Shown here: positions 61,383 to 64,000 of the stretch, piece by piece
Layout: every line of letters starts with the position of its first letter
How positions within the stretch are numbered: position 1 is the first letter of the stretch
DNA from: Tubiluchus corallicola
Taxonomy: Eukaryota > Priapulida > Priapulimorpha > Priapulimorphida > Tubiluchidae
Assembly: GCA_030141605.1 (NCBI GenBank)
Contig: JAQGDQ010000001.1
Location: forward strand, 2,452,501 to 2,516,500
Direction of reading: 5' to 3'
Length of the DNA: 64,000 bases
The notes under the pieces: generated by a model
Seen by the model: only the letters and a program-made list of their open reading frames with translations
Told to the model about the DNA's origin: nothing
Databases searched by the model: none
Translations under genes and position numbers: made by a program

Positions 61383-61910
61383 AAAGGAACTTAGTTCATG
61401 GAATGAAACTCCTGTAAAAACAATATTTTTCAGGAGCTTGGAACTGGAACTGGTTCATTATAACAAAATGGAACTTGGAAACTAGAACTAGCTCCTTTTT
61501 TAAAATGTTGATGGAATTTTTAAATGGATCTTGGAACTGGAACTAGACCCTTTTTTAAATGTTAATGGAATTACAGACTTGAATTAGTTCTTTTTGTCGC
61601 AGAAGGCTAGGTGGTTCACCTTTGGTTGGTTAGGTGCTCCAGAAAAACAACGTGAGAAACATTAAGTTGTTTATCTTGTTGTTTACCATGGATTATCGTG
61701 TGCATAAAGAATGCATAACTGCATAACTATGAACTCAAACTTTTCTAAAATGTCAGAAGAACCAAGAAGTTAGTTTACCTCCTTTCACCACAATTAAGAA
61801 ATGGAATTAATTCTTTTGCTTTCAAAAGAACTAAGAACTTGAATTAGTTTATTTTCTTGTAAAAGAACTTGGAGCTGGAACTAATTGCTAAAAAGGAGAA
61901 GCTAATTCCT
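61383..61910. repeat. GGAACT-rich imperfect repeats
   Basis: CTTGGAACTGGAACTAG-type words recur about six times (61437, 61470, 61530, 61800s, 61870), with TCCTTTTTTAAAATGTT spacers between some. Sense and antisense forms (GGAACTAG, CTAGTTC) give the segment weak palindromic character. Origin unknown. Confidence 0.55.
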
Positions 61911-62913
61911 TGTGGACACAGGCAGCAGCAACCATATGTACTCCACGAGTCATTTAGTACTGTGCATCATCTAAACTGGTACTAGTGCTTTGTAGATAAA
62001 ACTGTATTGTAATTACATGAATTTACAGGGTCTTTGCTTTGCTCAGGTGGTAAAATCCAATAAGTGCACAAAAGCAATACTAAATTGGAGTCTGAAAAAT
62101 TTTTGTGCACAAACTGGGTCTCATATCCAAACCTTTTGCTTTCTGGGCAGCTGTACTAGTTCTTTTATAATTTATAGTTTTATAACTGTAATTTATAGTT
62201 TTATTTGCTGCCAAAATGGCTGTAATACTATTTTATTAGCATAAACTGCTCAAAACATCATCTCTGCACTGTAATTAAAGATCACGTGATGCTTAAAGGT
62301 ACTACTCACTGAGGTGATTTTACTGACTGATGTGCGACATATTATTTGCTGCATGAAGCACATAATTATATTTTTCCATTTGCTATTAATTTTGTGGTTT
62401 GATAGATTGTTGGAATAAACTATTTAGTATACATATGTAAAAGGGTAATGGGCAAACTTTTTTGTTTATACACATTCCCCATGTGTAGCACTGTTAAACA
62501 TGAACCGTGATGAAGATTATTCATTGTTATGTTAGTGATTATGCACATTTTAAAGCAAAAAAAAACGAATTGAAATGGTACAAAGAGAATTGTAACTGCA
62601 ATTTGGAAAGCAAATAGTTTTTTATTTAATGTATGCATTAATTTATCACAGATGTTTATGGTTGACTTTAAAAAATTCAACATATACAGAAGTAAAAACT
62701 AAACAAGTATGTAAGGCATTTTAATACTGCAAGATAAAAAATAGGAGCTCACAACACAATTTAATCCACAATAATCATTTTGCAGTACTTTCGTACAATC
62801 TGAAATAGTAATTCCTATGTCCACTAACTGAACCTGAAATGTGAGTGAGACGATCTAAACAAACAAGGAAGCAAACAATTTGAAATACATTATCACGAAT
62901 TTATGGTAATTTT

Positions 62914-62919
62914 TTTATT
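62914..62919 (-). terminator. AATAAA poly(A) signal, TMEM254 orthologue
   Basis: On the minus strand AATAAA occurs 17 bases past the TMEM254 stop codon. Placement suits a short 3' UTR, though chance occurrence is possible. Confidence 0.45.
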
Positions 62920-62936
62920 TATCGTTTCATTTGTTC

Positions 62937-63796
62937 TTATTCAGCTTTTTTGTGGCTGTCTGGTCGATATCTAATTATGAGTCGCAGGCTAGGGAATCCA
63001 AGAAGTGTTGTCTGTATAAACCACTTCATCGCACATGCTCTTGTTAAACTCTTTTTCCTGCATCAGAAATACAACAGTTCTTAAATGTCTGTTAGTGGGA
63101 AAACACAATGAATACAATATAGCAAAAGTAACATGGCTACAGTACATGTATGAAAGTATTCAAATAACTGGAACAAAAAAAGTTTTTCTCACTATTTTTT
63201 GCAAAAGCTGCATAACATGAAAAAGACAGTACGGGTGTGGGTGAGTACGCCCTAGTATTATGTAAGCAGTAGTAACTAAAGTTAAACACCACAGAGCTTT
63301 GTTAGTGATTGGGTAGGTTATCGAAAGTAAATTACTTAAATAATATCTACCTATGAAATCACTTTGCTAATATGTAACTGTTCCAGTAGCGTGTGTTTGT
63401 CGCCACTTGTAAATGACAAAAACGCTATTGAAAAAGTTTTTAACAGTGCTACTCACTTTGCTATAAAGAATGCAGCTATTCCTTCCCCAATGTGAACGAT
63501 TATTGATAGCACCAGTCTGAAAATGGAAATGCAGTGCAAATATTAAATTGTTCTATTTTTAATCACACTGTTACTACATGGCAGTGACAAGCATTGTGCA
63601 TTGCTGCTGGAAGTCTGACAAAATGGATATGCATCAAAACAGTGTCATGAATATATTAGTAGATTTTTCACTAACAAGTAAGAAAACCTACTCACATTGT
63701 ATACATGATTAAATGGTAGTTTTTCCCCAGGTAGCTGGCTAATGATCCTAGAGATCCAAATATACTGGGCACGTCATTAGGCCAAAAAACACAGTA
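62937..63796 (-). CDS. TMEM254: TMEM254 orthologue, C-terminal part (5' end outside window)
   Basis: Three exons on the minus strand join in frame: 63796-63696, 63516-63457 and 63057-62937 (stop TAA). Introns are GT..AG and the phases agree (split Ile, split Lys). About 93 residues are visible; human TMEM254 has about 123, so roughly 30 N-terminal residues lie beyond base 64000. Matches to the family are VFWPNDVPSIFGSLGSL, a hydrophobic segment with IIVHIGEG, and WFIQTTLLGFPSLRLIIRY near the C-terminus, followed by a short basic tail. It is a small multi-pass membrane protein; I know of no established function. No sequence in 63797-64000 reads as the missing first exon. Confidence 0.86.
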
Positions 63797-63959
63797 CTAA
63801 AACAAAAATTAAGAAATTAATTGCCCTAAGCTTACAAGTTAGCATACTGCAACATGTTTCTATGTACGAGTAACATTACTATACATAAAGTTTTTGATCA
63901 TAAATAATCTAATAAAGAAACCATGCTCAAAAACTATATTTAAAAAATCCTGTTAAGCT

Positions 63960-64000
63960 CAGGGCCGGCTCTACCATTAAGGCAGACTAGGCAGTTGCCT
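63960..64000. repeat. Start of an interspersed repeat, cut by the window edge
   Basis: CAGGGCCGGCTCTACCATTA followed by AGGCAGACTAGGCAGTTGCCT resembles the widespread animal transposon end that begins CAGGGCCGGCCCTA and continues with GGCA...TAGGCGG..GCCT. Only 41 bases are visible, so the family is unconfirmed. Confidence 0.5.

Larger units (their letters stand above)
60887..62936. other. Region between converging NOSTRIN and TMEM254 orthologues
   Basis: It holds the NOSTRIN 3' UTR and, on the other strand, the TMEM254 3' UTR. No other exon was found. It includes a GGAACT-rich repeat at 61383-61910. A poly(A) signal for NOSTRIN could not be chosen with confidence. Confidence 0.55.

Overview
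The window is nuclear DNA of an animal, probably an invertebrate, though the sequence does not fix the phylum. The evidence is AT-rich DNA, many short exons with GT..AG introns of about 0.1-5 kb, orthologues of animal genes at roughly vertebrate protein lengths, and many cut-and-paste DNA transposon relics. Nothing looks prokaryotic: there are no operons, and almost all ORFs over 60 codons outside the exons are chance or simple-repeat readings. I reconstructed gene structures by hand from splice sites, reading-phase continuity and remembered family sequences.

Five protein genes are recognisable. (1) The 3' part of a KIAA2013 orthologue lies on + at 70-1928, with three exons visible and its 5' end off the window. 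(2) A complete gene for ribosomal protein eL32 (RPL32, 135 aa, three coding exons) lies on - at 5576-7553. (3) A complete short oxysterol-binding-protein-related gene of the ORP1/ORP2 class (OSBPL2-like, 478 aa, 13 exons) lies on - at 12319-24729. (4) A complete F-BAR/SH3 gene orthologous to NOSTRIN (587 aa, 14 exons) lies on + at 42273-60886, with a possible second first exon at 44601-44693. (5) The 3' part of a TMEM254 orthologue lies on - at 62937-63796, with its 5' end off the window. They are not functionally linked in any obvious way: one translation gene, one lipid-transfer gene, one endocytic/actin adaptor and two small-membrane or single-pass proteins of unknown role.

The rest is introns and intergenic DNA filled with mobile-element relics. 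There are two families with pogo/Tigger-type ends and TA target sites: 'CAGTAGTCGCCGC' copies at 7631, 59320 and a truncated one ending at 60727, and 'CAGTAAGTCC' copies at 13751 and 18067. Two short hAT-type elements have perfect 8-bp target duplications (22897-23398 and 29798-30282). A PIF/Harbinger derivative carries remnants of both of its usual ORFs (27005-27820). There is a LINE reverse-transcriptase tail (about 28012-28460). A three-copy family (34341, 37499, 42557) has ends made of repeated AAAATGGCACAGG words and may be undescribed. A 143-149 bp tandem array lies at 52521-53095. A partly deleted inverted copy of one OSBPL2 exon plus flanking intron lies at about 16818-16970.

I found no new multi-gene system. 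The observations most worth following are the AAAATGGCACAGG-ended family, the inverted exon copy, the transposons inside or beside functional genes (last NOSTRIN intron, RPL32 upstream region) and the candidate alternative first exon of NOSTRIN.
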